From contig JAKOON010000012.1 of assembly GCA_022577435.1 (NCBI GenBank), forward strand, positions 10,533,412-10,597,411: 64,000 nucleotides of DNA, in the 5' to 3' direction. The notes beneath the pieces were generated by a model, which was not told the DNA's origin, ran no database searches, and saw nothing but the letters and a program-made list of their open reading frames with translations. Origin of the DNA: Embiotoca jacksoni. Its lineage: Eukaryota > Chordata > Actinopteri > Embiotocidae. Position 1 is the stretch's first letter, and the number at the start of each line of letters is the position of its first letter. Below are positions 11,261-23,544 of this stretch, in pieces. Both the position numbers and the translations under genes were made by a program.

Positions 11261-14200
11261 GGTTCGATAGTTTTTGAGAGTTTAATCGTGAAAACAATGC
11301 CTGATGGACATTTATAAACGTCATGGTGTTTATCTGTGTTATTGTAAATAGTGTGATGTGTTCTCTTTTATATAAATGCTTGTTTGTTTGTTGTTGGTTT
11401 ATTTTAAACTGCTGGACATACCCTCAGAAAATCGTGTGAAATATTGATTTTCAGTGGCATTGTTATAAAATGTTTGTCTGGAATAGGTCATACACTGTAG
11501 TCCCCTAATAAAATGAATCAGGCAAAAATTAAAAAAAAAATCTTCTATTTCAGTGTGTTCAAACTTCTGTAACTCAGTGCCAGTAGCACTTGCAGTAATT
11601 CTTACAGTTGGGTATCAAATGTTAGTGTTACCTTTTCAGAAAGGTTGGCTATAATGACACTGGTCAGGGTAAGAATATCAGGGTCAGAGCTAATCAGAGA
11701 CAGGGGCAAGTGTCCCTAATGCTACTCCCTAGACAGACTTACTCTTTGCACTACCTCACCTGAATGTGTCCTTTACTCCTGTCAAGGGCTAGAGGTTAAA
11801 ATAATTGTGAACTTCTGGCCCAGCAGCAGGTGAAGTTTTTCCACTCTGAAGTATATAAGTATTGGAGTGATGACAACTGACAATAGTTGTTTACTAGACT
11901 GATAACATCCAAAGCAGGTGTTCTATGAACAGTGGTACTGAGCCAAAACAATAAAGATGAATGGCATAAAACCCAAACAATAATTTGAAAGATATTAAAA
12001 CACTCCATAGATCTGACACAGAACTCTATTCTGTGTGGCTGGTGAGTCATTTGATCCATTGCTACTATAAAACTTCAAACGTGAACAATTGATGAAAGCA
12101 GCTTTAAAATAATTGTGTCTCACTACTTAAAAAGTAGCTTGACAGTCCAATGAATTTAAGAGGACAACCTCAACAAGAAAGTAGATGTGTGGTGTGTTAA
12201 AGAGTCAAAGTTTAATCAGGATTCTGCCATTTTTCTGATATTACCTCGGGCTGTAGTTATAGAGCATTTTAATATTTTAAAGCTTATAGTTTGGTGTTTA
12301 GTTTATTTATAATTGTCATACTTTTTTTTTTAATCAGTTTTGCAACAACAATTACTAATAGTGTTTTTTGCAATGCTGTGACAGACTTTCCTCTCGTGTA
12401 CATTTGTGGCACAACTTTTCACACAAAATCAGTCAACTGTTGCTGAATAAGCCGGTTTAGACTGTAAAACAAGGGGGATCAGAGAGGGTTGCCAGTTTAA
12501 AACGGTTCTCAGGTCTTCTGGTCTTTGAAGAAGAGCAAGTCTATTCAGCAACTGAGGTACAGCACCATTTCCCTTTATCGTCTCCGTACCTCCCAACATT
12601 CAATTTAACAATTTCTGTGCTAATCCTCAGTGTGGATGTAATCCCTGAAAAAGTCACAGCAATATAACTGAGCCCGTCCAATTGCATAATCCAAGAATTA
12701 CATTCAGAGTTTTTAACTGAAAACAGATGCTTCAAGCATCCACCATGTGACCATTGTTCTGTCTTGCTTAAGACTTGCATCATTCACTGAAAGAAGAAAG
12801 GTTATGTAATCCAGCTCATCATAAAACAACTCTTCATCACTGATTTCCAGAAAAAAGATACTAACAGTAGTGAACTCAGTAGAAGGAAACTCAAAAAGAT
12901 TATTCATACATTTCCATCTGAAAACTAAAACCAATGCTGCAGGTGCGTGGGTAATTGAATAGTGTGTATCAAGGAACATAGGTCAGCAAAGGAAGTATGC
13001 AGATGGGGCTAAAAAAAAAAATAGCATCCCGAGCCATCTGGAGTCTTTTGAGAAAACATACTGTGGCAGAGAAGGAGGAAGAGGAGGAGGAGGGGACTCT
13101 TCACCAGGTGATTGATTTTCAGAGCATACAACATATAGACTCTTTGGTGAGAGGAGGAGAGAAGACATTTGGTTCTGCAAAAATCCATTAATGCTGTATT
13201 TTATTCAATATTGAATAAAGAAAACCCTTTGGCCCAATTCCAATAAACACTCTGCCAGTTAGCTTAGCACAAACACTGCAACGAGGGGGAATGAGCAAAA
13301 CTCTTTTCAAATGTAACTAAATCTAGAGATTATACAGTAACTGGGACATAGCAAAGGCACTGCAAATGTTACAGCCAAAGCCAGATGACAAAGAAATCAA
13401 AAGGTTTAAGTTACAGTAAAGAAATTGCACTGCAAAAGCATAAAGCGTAGTCTGTCACGCCTGAACTGAACTCTGTGCAAAAGGTTATTCAAACAATAAC
13501 ACTCACAAAACAAGTCTGTCTACTCCCTCTGCTGAACTAGCGCAAGCCTGCTATGAGAAAAACACAAGGTCCAGGCTTCTTAAAGTTTCCCACTTTCTGG
13601 TTATCTGGGTATAATGTGCTGGGAGTCTGTAACCCTGCTGTACACAGAGAGGTTAAAGGGCACGAGGAGGGAATTCATTATCCTTGAGCGGCTGCGGGCT
13701 TTGGCAAGAGAGAGACCTTCAGATAGGACACACGTGCTTCTTCCTCACCTCTGCCAGCATGCAGTATCTCCTCAACTAGCTCATGATGAATAGGCCCGAT
13801 CAGTGGGCGAGCTGATTGGTGAAGCAAGCAGCATCAAGGCAACTGCAAAGATGAAGAGGAGGTAAGGAGTGTCTCTTTTGGAACAGACTGAATCTATTAA
13901 GTTAGTATTAAATTCTGACAGGGCTGTGGAGGAAGCACTACAATATATATCAGTGTTACCAAGGACAATGCACTGTTTGTGAGATTATGAAAACAGAGGC
14001 CGATTTTCTCATGCTATTTTGCTTTAGTTTTAGCATTAAACATTACAATGTCTTTTACAAAGTCAGTGTCATTCATACTTTGTAAATATAAATGGATCAT
14101 CAGTCTCACAGTTGCTTACATAGTTTGCTTTGTCTACCCCGTTATCTATATTTTATGCTTTTGATTCTTTTAGCCTTTCTCTGTCTACTGCAGTCTGCTT

Positions 14201-14584
14201 CACAATACACAGTATGATGATGAGGAACACTGCTCCAGTTGTTCAATGCGATTCTGAATGCAATGGCATTCAACACAGGGCAAAAAGCACTATAAAAGAG
14301 CAAGTCCCAATGTAGTTTGAACACAAGTAGGAAATCTAAAATTACAAAAGGCCAGATAATTGTTTCAGCATAATCAAAATGTTTTGCTTTGTCTCTTAAA
14401 GGTGCAAAACTGTGTAACATTAATGTGACTGGGGTGTCTAACAGTTGAAGCACTTATTTAGCTACGATGTCCACGATTCAATTCTCCGCCATGGACCCTT
14501 TGTTGCATGTCATAAACGTCTGTCTCTGCTCTTGTTTTCTTGTTTCACATGTATTTCTCGAGATGGGCAACTGTCAAAATAAGG
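11261..14584. other. Intergenic stretch, no supported gene
   Basis: No coding exon is visible. A purine-rich GGA tract lies at about 13070-13095. A donor-like GAGGAG|GTAAGG at about 13855-13866 lacks an upstream coding frame that I can recognise. Confidence 0.4.
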
Positions 14585-14790
14585 CGAAAGACATAAAGGG
14601 AAATGTGCTTATTTGCTTTCTTGCTGCGTGTTAGGACTGGATAGGAATATCAGTACTGCTGTCATGTCTGTCTATTACATGTGAAGTTGGAGTCAAGAGA
14701 CAGTTAATTCATCTTAGCTTTGGGCAAAGGCCAGGAATGGGGGAAACAGCTAGCCCGGCTCTGTCTGAAGGTAAAGTAAAACTCACCCAC
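14585..14790 (+). mobile_element. Teleost interspersed repeat, copy 1
   Basis: The stretch contains GGGAAATGTGCTTATTTGCT near 14599, CTGTCATGTCTGTCTATTAC near 14659 and GGGGAAACAGCTAGCCCGGC near 14740. I know this string of motifs as a very common short repeat in fish genomes, with a TTAGCTT core shared by many copies. A second, more degraded copy lies at 59478-59640. The assignment is from memory of the family, and the class (SINE or non-autonomous DNA element) is not decided. Confidence 0.6.
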
Positions 14791-15499
14791 CAGAAATCCA
14801 TGTCGTGTTTAGTTTGTACAAAAAAAATAATTTCCAGGGGGTTCTATGTTTCGCTTTCAGCATATCGTAGAACTCGCAAACCTGATTAAATCTATAAGAT
14901 GGGCTGCAAGGCTTTACCTGTGGGTTTTAGAGGTGATCTTAAGGGGATTTCGTGACCATCAGAAAAACCACTCTGGCTGTTTCGCCTTCTTTTCAGTCTT
15001 CAGGTTCAGCTAAGGTCTGATTCCTCCAGCTTCATATTTGCCAGACAGGCATGGTATCGATCTTCTCATCTAACTCTCAGGAAGAAAGCAAATGAGCACT
15101 GCTCTTCAAACTAATAATTCAAATCTCAACAAAATGAGCGAGAAGGGCACTCAGAGAATGCATATCTTAGCCAAGGCCGATAGTCCACTCTTCTATGATA
15201 TGCAAATGTGCCACGACCTCCGCTCTATAGTGTACACCTGGAAATATCTATAAAACTATGAGAATAATGTCAAAATCCACTGTCTGACATCTCTTGTTGT
15301 ACCAGTTCTGGTACATGAAACCATCATCCCCCAGTGCTCCATACTGACAGCTTGCTGTATTACGCTTGAGTAGGTACATGCGTCTACCAGAGAATTACTG
15401 GTACCCGTGAACATGGATCGTGTTATGGAGTTGTTGTATATCTAGACTAGCCTATATTTTGTCACTGTTGAAGTTTACTACCATCTACTGGATTTTTCA
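14791..15499. other. Intergenic stretch, no supported gene
   Basis: No exon or repeat identified. Moderately AT-rich. Confidence 0.4.
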
Positions 15500-15880
15500 G
15501 TTAAATAAAATTTTACCTAAATAGCGCCAAATCATAACACAAGTCATCTCAGGGCACTTTATTTTGTAACGTCAACACCTTACAAATTTAAAGAGAGAAA
15601 CCCAACAATTCCAACATGAGCAGCATTTGGTGACAGGGCAGAGAATAAACCATCTCCCACTACCGGTTACCGTGGGCTTCTGTTTTGGGCGATACTTCCT
15701 TCGTACTGTCGCCCAGCCAGCCTGGCTTCTCGGCTGCTCAGGACCTACTGACAGACAATAAACAGGGACAATGTTGGGTCGGCTCACAGCGCCTTATGGG
15801 GCCTGATTAGCTACCGCAGCTAATGGTTTATTTTCCATGTTGCGGAGCCGCGCTTCCAATTCAATAAGGCTCGCCAAAAA
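15500..15880 (-). mobile_element. Internally deleted LINE: ORF1 fragment fused to 3' tail
   Basis: On the minus strand a coiled-coil-like ORF1 fragment (ELEARLRNMENKPLAAVANQ, about 15800-15865) is followed, in the same frame but after one stop codon at 15794-15796, by AGWATVRRKYRPKQKPTV (about 15668-15721). Both resemble the N-terminal part of ORF1 of fish L2/CR1-type LINEs. It is then joined directly to a 3' tail: GGAATTGTTGGGTTTCTC, then AATAAAGTGCC, then GATTTGGCGCTAT (about 15520-15620), a tail found on many fish elements. The esterase domain of ORF1 and all of ORF2 are missing. Ends are approximate and no target duplication was found. Confidence 0.65.
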
Positions 15881-17860
15881 ATGCTGTGAAAAGACTATAT
15901 TCATTACAAATACCATTATCACTAAAGGAGAAAAACTAAACAGGAAAGAGCAGGTGAAGAAGAGAGAAGTCATTGCTAACTGCTGAAATAGCACATCAGA
16001 TATAGAATAATGCTTCACCATCCTACCAAGTTTCATGAAAATCAGGCTGTTAGTTTTTCTGTAATCCTGTTGACAAACAAGCTAACAAACAAACCTTCCT
16101 TGGCAAGAGTACAGATTTTTCAAATTCCTGTTTGATTTTAGTAAAACCGAGTCTATAGACAGCTGAACACTTAATGTGATTTGGCTTTTGTTCAGTGTAC
16201 GACTTAAGCAATTTAGACCAACTAAACATTTCAGTCTTTTAAAAACACTTTTCTTACTTGATCATTGATTATACTGAAATGACAATTAAATCTCCCTGAA
16301 AATGAGATTTCAGGGAGAACTATTTGATAGTCCTGCTGTGTCGTGTTTAACATGCAGTGACACGCTACAAATATTAGTTATGAGTACATTAGAGGGATTG
16401 GAGGAGAGGTATTACACTTTTCAATTTTGACTCATTTCTAATTTACAGTCTTATAATCCATTGTTGCATTCTTCATATGATTACATCCCTCATAACATAG
16501 CAATTTTCCAAAAGCTTTTCTCCAAGCAATAACAAAAGCAAGAGACCAAATAAAATGCCACAATAACAAAGGATGTGGGAACAAAATACCTGGCAGCACA
16601 GAGGAGGTTCAACAAAAAAAAGAGAGATGGAAAAAGAAGTTGGCTGTCTGTCACCTGGCAAAAAGAGAATACGATTTAATAACTCTGAACAAAGCTGTTC
16701 CCTCTAGCAAGTCAAAGCTTTAATTACAAAACACAATATGAGACCAAGGCCACCCAATATTACCTCGGTAACCTTGATACAAATCATACAAAGCAAATGA
16801 AGTGTTTAAAAAGGAAAAGGAGCAATAGTTTTTGCAGAGCAACTCGCAGACAGAGGAACCAGAAGAGAGTGAGTGGAGGCGAGTGAAGCCAGGAGGAGAG
16901 GGATGGTGATCTGCTCCAGAGGCAGGCGTATGAAAATTGATGGAGTCTGGGGAAGCAATTGATAGTTAGAGGACAGGAAGCAGGCTGTAAGGCAATTATC
17001 ACTATCTCTGCCATTTGATTTAGGACCGTCAGAGGGTGTAATACTATGAATTAATCACATCCAAGGTGGATATATCAAGAGCCCATTTCTGCTTTAAATT
17101 TCAATGATTCTTTTCCATCACTGGAAAATGTATATGGAGATGTTCTAATTAGCACAGAATATGAATTTCCACTCACTCACGATATGAATGTTATGTATGT
17201 GTGTATGTAGGCAGGAGAAAGACAGAAGGATGTAGTCGATGAGACATTCGCCTCATGTGAAAGCACAGTGTAAGCCATCTTAATCATCATAAGCAAAGCT
17301 CCTGACAAATATCAACAAAAGACACAATGCTCTGTAAACCCACACAAACTTTAAATTTTTTGAAATAAACCAGAGAAATATAGACATATGTAAACAAAAG
17401 CCAGTGTTGACACCCGAGCCACCTCATTCACACATTCAAAGCATGCATGCATATGCATACAGTATATACCACATGTGCCTCCCACAGAACTGCAGTGCGA
17501 GGAAGATGCTGCTCCAACTATTGTTCCCAGATGATCATTTGTATGGAAACCATTAGATTTAATCATGCAATATTATTCTTTGAGTCTATTAAGCAAATGT
17601 TTGCGGCAATAATTACATTTTAATTGTTTTCATTGAAGATTTAATTCAGCAATGGAAATAACTTGCGGTATGTTGTTTAGTAATCCAGGCTGGAGATGGC
17701 TTTTAATGAATATTGTGATTTGTTGTAACAGCAGTGCATCACTATCAATAAAAAAAAAAGGAATTTTAAAAAACGGTCTTGATTAACCTGCAAGTTCATG
17801 TTAAAGTGCTGTGATACATCAGTATTATATGGATATTTGAGGAAAATATACAGATCATTT
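15881..17860. other. Intergenic stretch, no supported gene
   Basis: AT-rich, with short chance frames only. No exon, RNA gene or complete repeat was recognised. Confidence 0.4.
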
Positions 17861-17874
17861 GCGCCCCCTAATGG
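17861..17874 (-). promoter_or_regulatory. CTCF-like motif (one mismatch)
   Basis: The minus strand reads CCATTAGGGGGCGC, matching the CTCF core pattern CCASYAGRKGGCR at all positions but the fourth. A single motif is weak evidence of binding, but a better match lies about 600 bases away. Confidence 0.35.
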
Positions 17875-19099
17875 AAAGCTTTATTCTTCGGTTTTCTTCT
17901 TCTATCCAGAAGAACTCCAAAGGATGATTTTTTTTTTTTTTTACCCTAGCTAGATACCATTTACAAGATGAAAATAACTGTGTGCTAATCTATAATTTAC
18001 TAATGTACCCATACTGTACAGTTAAATTAAACCATCTTCTTTTCATTTTGCCATATTTAATGCAATAAGATCAGAAACAAACTATTCTTTAAGAGGCAAA
18101 AAGAGAAGCACGTCCACAATGTCATAATGGTTTTCATCATCCTATTTTGATTAATAGGTTATTTATCAGCTGTCTAATTTGAAGTTCAATAATCAAACAG
18201 ACTGTTTTTTTTATGTTCAATAATCAATATCAGAAGACTTCACAATGATACCTTTATGTTGTCCACTTCAGGTGTTCTTATAAGCAGCCCTTTATGATGA
18301 TGCAAAACCCCTCAGAAAACATGACATATATAAAATGTTCTTTCATACAATACATTTTTATCTCAAAATACCTCCAGAGTCACCTTTATCCGAAGATGAG
18401 ACAATCCTTTCAGTATGCTGCGATTAAACTGTGACTGTCTTACCAAACAACAAGGCTGCCCTCTAGTGGTGTTGGAGCAACGACTAATAATACAACCTCG
18501 GGGCACTGAGTGTATTAGAAACGACTAGATTTCAGAGCAGGCATGTCTTTATTGCCAATTATTTACATCTACCATCTCATAAATGTACTCCAGGTCCATT
18601 ACTTTTACCATTATCAGAACTGGGTGTGTGAATAAAATTAACTATCTGCTGTACATTTCAGTGACCATATAACATTATTGATGAGGTCATGGGTTAAAAA
18701 CAATCTGTGTTCAGGAGTCCTGCATCTTGACTTCTTTAGTGTGTCAGGAAATTAAAATAAGGTTTGATGAAAAAGATCTGCAATGACACTGTAACTTTCA
18801 CACGATTTTAAAGTCATTTGTAATTTCAGTCTTCTTTCTGATGCTGTGTAGACCTAAATGCACAAATATGACATACAATCAGCATTAAGCTCGAATGATT
18901 TCAAGCATAAGCCTACTAATGTTGTGATCTGTGCCTGCAAAGAAAAGACCTTAATCATTTTTACTTTACATACAAAACTTAATTTCTCAAACTGAAATAC
19001 CACTGAAATATCTTTTAAAGTAACCCTTTGAACTGTGTTCTCTGTTTCATTTCAGGTTTTGCAATTAAAAAGCACTTGTTTTTCTTCTCAGCTTTTCAA
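17875..19099. other. Intergenic stretch, no supported gene
   Basis: No exon seen. Contains a T14-like tract at about 17929-17942 and the CTCF-like site listed separately. Confidence 0.4.
18455..18469 (-). promoter_or_regulatory. CTCF-like motif (consensus match)
   Basis: The minus strand reads CCACTAGAGGGCAGC, a full match to the CTCF core CCASYAGRKGGCR and a form often seen at real insulator and loop-anchor sites. It lies about 4 kb downstream of the paqr7 stop codon. Binding cannot be shown from sequence alone. Confidence 0.5.
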
Positions 19100-19190
19100 A
19101 TGTAGAGATGTTGAAACTCCAGTCACAGATGTTATGTTTCAGCAGTATATAAATTAAATTAAATTGAATTGAATCGAATCAAATTGATCA
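19100..19190 (+). mobile_element. LINE/SINE 3'-tail remnant
   Basis: GCAGTATATAAATTAAATTAAATTG and the following AATTG/AATCG pentamer array resemble the 3' ends of fish L2-type elements, which finish with TATATAAATAAA and a degenerate pentamer tail. Only the last part is present, as in a strongly 5'-truncated insertion. Confidence 0.4.
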
Positions 19191-19608
19191 TTAGACAGAA
19201 AATAACTAAACAACTCGTTCAGGCTAGTTATGTTTGGTAGCTGTGTGCATGTACGTGTGTTTACTTGTATTACTAATGTTGTGTGGACATAAATTTGTTT
19301 ACAGAGTAACATTATGGGGACTCACCTCCCTTTTGGGGACCAAAAGCAAGCCGTCATAACATAGATCAAGTTTAGGCTAAGGTAAGGAAAGTGGATTTGG
19401 GGTTCGTGGAACCAGCACCCGGTGTGGTTTCGGGAGGCAGACACCTTCTCTACATTATTTAAACTATTATTTGATAGATTTGTTTCCTTGCTGTGTTATT
19501 TTGTGGTTAAAGTGTTCTGGGCCCATGCTATAGTGATTTCCTCTCAAAATAAAAATAAAAAATCTGTGTTATGTATGGCTTCTGAGGTGATGGAAACACA
19601 ACTCTGCA

Positions 19609-19636
<28 letters not shown>
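19609..19636. repeat. (TG)n microsatellite
   Basis: A pure TG dinucleotide run of about 14 units, ending in TGGG. Confidence 0.95.
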
Positions 19637-19639
<3 letters not shown>

Positions 19640-20139
19640 CTAAAATTGAAATTAGCTTAAGCAACTTTTTTTCTTTTTTTTAGTCAACTTCATTTCTTTG
19701 AACAAAAACTGACAACATGAATTAAAAAAAAAAAAATTCTTCACATAAATTATGTGAACTCGGAACTGAAATATTTAAAATCAACTTGGAATGACATAAA
19801 CATTTCTAAGAGAAGATTTCAAATACATTATTTTATACAGATGGTTTGCAAAGTAAAGTCTCTGAATGCTATCGATCAATCAATTTAAACTCCAACATTA
19901 GATTCCAGGTTTGAACTATCATGGTATTTCTTTCACTTCCATATAATCCCTTTCCTGTAAAAAATAAATAGGAGAATTTGTGAAGTTACGGTAACACTTT
20001 ATTTTCTTAAATACCACAGAATATTAGTACAGTCAGATACACATATTTTTTTTAGAGGCAAATGACATTCTGGTCCCTCTCACCCTACGTTTATGAAAGG
20101 GATAAAGGGAAACCTTGGGTGGTATCAGAGGCTACATTT

Positions 20140-20205
20140 ACACACACATGCGCACGCACGCACACGCACACACACACACTCACACACACACTCACACACA
20201 CATTC
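20140..20205. repeat. (CA)n microsatellite, imperfect
   Basis: CA repeats interrupted by CG and CT units (CACGCACG, ACACTCACAC). The interruptions suggest an older, less variable locus. Confidence 0.95.
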
Positions 20206-22476
20206 ACATGGAGTGCTGGCCATATTCCAGTTAAGATCTTAGTCAGGTTTACACTGCATGCAATTATGCCCATAATCTGTGACCCAGTGTCCATGTTGCA
20301 ACAAACAATCTATTTAGCAAAAAATACTGGTCACTTTCCAACTGCTCCCTCCTATTTAAAATCATGCTGGCTTCTCTCATAACAAGGGAGAAAGGAATCA
20401 TCATCATCTCAGCCGTGATGATTTTGGTCCTTTTAATGGTCAGAACAACAAACTTTGGTTACAGGTGGGGCAGATGAAATGCTTACAGATATCATTTACC
20501 AGCTGGAAATCATTAGCCTATAATGAACCTTTTCAGTAAAGCATAAGACTACATTCGCCTTGTGCGCGAGAGCTTCAGTTTTGTTGCCCACCAATCTATA
20601 CCTGCACAACAAGGGAGGTTTCTCTGAAATGGAGGTTTACCCAGGTTATTTTGAATTATGACATTCCCACAGACCAACACAAATCCAGAATAACCACACA
20701 TTAACAGCCTCCATGCATGTAAACATAGCCAGTTTTAACAGCTACAGTATATACAGTGTTGATTCAGGCAGTGCATGATGGGAACAGGTAGGAAATGCCA
20801 AAAGTCAAAAGTTGGAAGGTTCATATTTCAGGGCGTTATGGTTAAATCTCACTAGGAACGTGTTTGTAGTCAGGCCAAGAGAACATTTTAATTTCTGACA
20901 TACTGTCTCTGGATTCATCATTCAATAGTACCATCACTGAAGCAACAACAGATTCATTGGCACATTAAACACCGTCATGAACAGAGAGTGCAGTCATCAA
21001 CAAAGATCACTTCTGACGTTTGAGATTTTGTGAGATATAAAATCTAAGCAACATTATCAGTGAAGCCATTTCTGTGTGATATTTGTTTTTATCAGAAAAG
21101 TTATCAACCAAAGAGAGAAAATAAAAGGTCTCTTCAGAGTAACAGTGCAGCAGTATGAAATGATGTATTCATACCCATTGAAGTCTGATAGGCAGGAGGA
21201 CACCGAACACAAAACGGGCTTTGAAAGGATGCAGAAAAATAGAAGTGGAATCCCACCAGAAAAAAAGATTTGCATTCATTTCTGAATGACATTATGTGGA
21301 GAATAATGGGATGCAAACAACTCGAGAGAGAAATACAGCTTATTTACAGGGTAAGAAAGAAGTGCGAAGCTAAGCTTTCATAGACATTCACACACTTAAT
21401 ATCCACAGTATATACCAAAAGACATGCGTAGAGGCACATACATATTCATCATACAAAAACAAAATGTACTAAAAGCAGAACACCAGCCAGACACGGCTTT
21501 TGTGACTCAAATCTGATCAACCAACTATGAAAACAATGCACGCAAAGCATTGACATCATGGGATGTGAAAAGGCAAAAGCTGAAGTTCCAGCCCTTTGAA
21601 TAAAAAAGATTAACATTGTCACAGCAACAAAGAGACATCAGTAATCTTCCAGCCATCTCTTAACCAACGCAGAGTGCCAGCCTCATTTTCAACAGAATGT
21701 TATCACCCAAAGAAAAATATCTCCTGTTTTATTAGGAGGAGGTACAATATTTGGTTTTCAAATTGGGTTCTTGACAGAGTTCAAACATTTGTGTGGCACA
21801 CTGTTAGTGCCTTGATAAATAATTTAAAAAGAAAAACTCCTGCTTTGAAATTTACAGAAAGGGGCAAAATCTGAAGGAAAAATTATCAAATGCCAGAAAG
21901 GTACATCAAGAGGAAGACCAATTTAACACTGAATTAGAATTAGCATCACACTCTGTTGTACAAAGTGTCAGTGGGCCTGTAAATCACACACCTGTAAAAA
22001 TAAATGCTTGCATGTTTTAAAATGCTTCAATTTGAATAAGACGGTCAGATTATTCAGTTTCTAATTAAAAAGGCATCAAAAGAAACCAGCCTCTTAATTT
22101 TTCTGCTCATCTGGACCGAGAGCCTGTTTTTGTACGGTGAAGTAAAACATTCTTTTTAACTATGACTAAAAACAACCTCCACACCAATAAAAGAGAGGAC
22201 CAAAGATGCAAGGACTTTTTCCAGTGTTTGAGTACTACTTGCATTGCTACAGACAAATTACAAGATTCCCTTTTCCCTGTTGTAAGTCACAAAAACACAC
22301 CCTCAATCACTTTTTAGTTCACTGTAGTTTGGCAGATCACATCGAGAAGAAATAATCATAAGTCACTGTCACAAACTGTTAACTTTCATCGACAAAAACA
22401 TTTGGATTATTTTAAAACGTTCACCACAGATAAATAAGACTTCTTTTTTTTTTTCTTTTTTTAATCATCTCAATTG

Positions 22477-23535
22477 TTACTCCTCCTTCTCGTAGAGAGT
22501 GGCACGTACACGCTTGCGCATATAAAAAGCAGTAAGAGCACTGCAGCAGGCCGTGAAGATGAAGAGTGCAACGGCATCGTGTGCGAGATCTCCGTGAAGA
22601 CGCTCGTAGAAGGGGCGGCGCTCTGTGAAGTCTGTTCGCAGCGCTTCGATCTGCATCAAGGTGCACACCACCACGAACACATGGAAGATCTGGTGGCCCT
22701 GCCCAATGAAGTCACACTTCCCAGGAAACAAACTCTCTGGGTGGGGGCAGCAAAAGAAATAGGCGCTGATTAGGAAAAAGAGCACATGGTAGGCGTGGTA
22801 CGCCACAATAGGGTCAGAGCAGCCCCCCTGGTAACAGCGGTAAATGCGATGAACCACAGGGCTTATGTCTAAACAATAAGCCAAGGCCGAGGGCACCACT
22901 TGGAAGAGCTTGAGGACAAACTTGGGCAGCTCAGGACTGGCATATTTGCCGTAGCAGCAGCCGAAGCAAGTAAGCCAAGCCAAGAAAGCTGCAGCAGGTA
23001 GAAAGAACCCCTGCACTTTAGTGTGCAACTCTTTCTCTATGGCGTAGTAGTAGTGTGCCAGAGCACTCCCATACTGGTAGACAGCTACCCCCACATAGTC
23101 GAGGAAGTAGAAGGTGTAGTAGGAGACCTCTGACTTGGCAGAGAGGAGGTGAGCGAGAGCACTGAAAGAGAGGTAGGTGAAGGCTGACAGGAGCACAATG
23201 AAGAGGGGCTGAGCATGAGGGTCTCGCAAAAAATCCACTGTCTCTGAGATCTCCTGCCACTTCACCAAGATGATGAGGGCCGCCAGCAGATGGGTCCACA
23301 CATTGAGGGTCTCGTTGTGCCTTTGAAAGAGGGTGAGGAAGTAGTAACGCCAGCTTTGGTCCGGCTGCCTGTAGCCGGTGAGGATGTGACGCTCGCGGAA
23401 CACCCAGGGCACATCAGCCACCTTCACGGTGCAAGGCAGCGTTGGGAAGGCCGACTCCAGCAGCTGAGGGATCTGTCGCAGCTGCTGCGCATTGATGAAC
23501 AGGCGACCGATCTGCTCCATCACCACCGTTGCCAT
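22477..23535 (-). CDS. paqr7: Membrane progestin receptor alpha (PAQR7), single coding exon
   Basis: The product is a plasma-membrane receptor for progestins that signals without the nuclear receptor; in fish, mPR-alpha is linked to oocyte maturation and sperm motility. The intact 352-residue frame opens with MATVVMEQIGRLF and aligns in memory nearly end to end with fish Paqr7b. PAQR family marks are present: E75-x2-N78-x3-H82 (ETLNVWTH), S125-x3-H129 (SALAH) with D146 in FLDYVGV, and H281-x3-H285 (HQIFH), the residues forming the family's zinc site. Seven or eight hydrophobic segments run from about residue 81 to 340, and the C-terminus is charged (KRVRATLYEKEE). The ATG follows an acceptor CTCCAG six bases upstream, so the whole coding part is one exon, as usual for this gene. 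Paralog label a/b is not decided here; resemblance favours paqr7b. Confidence 0.95.
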   Translation of the reverse strand: MATVVMEQIGRLFINAQQLRQIPQLLESAFPTLPCTVKVADVPWVFRERHILTGYRQPDQSWRYYFLTLFQRHNETLNVWTHLLAALIILVKWQEISETVDFLRDPHAQPLFIVLLSAFTYLSFSALAHLLSAKSEVSYYTFYFLDYVGVAVYQYGSALAHYYYAIEKELHTKVQGFFLPAAAFLAWLTCFGCCYGKYASPELPKFVLKLFQVVPSALAYCLDISPVVHRIYRCYQGGCSDPIVAYHAYHVLFFLISAYFFCCPHPESLFPGKCDFIGQGHQIFHVFVVVCTLMQIEALRTDFTERRPFYERLHGDLAHDAVALFIFTACCSALTAFYMRKRVRATLYEKEE

Positions 23536-23544
23536 GGCAAACTG

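Larger units (their letters stand above)
19191..22476. other. Intergenic stretch, rightmost part probably paqr7 3' UTR
   Basis: From about 19240 to 19400 the text TTTACTTGTATT and ATGGGGACTCACCTCCC followed by TTTTGGGGACCAAAA resembles another fish interspersed repeat. The right end must include the 3' UTR of paqr7 (minus strand). A minus-strand AATAAA exists near 21727, but I cannot say which poly(A) site is used. No further exon is supported. Confidence 0.4.

Noticed and set aside
20140..20205. Possible CRISPR-like array
   Set aside because: The periodic text is a CA microsatellite. There are no spaced direct repeats, and the genome is eukaryotic.
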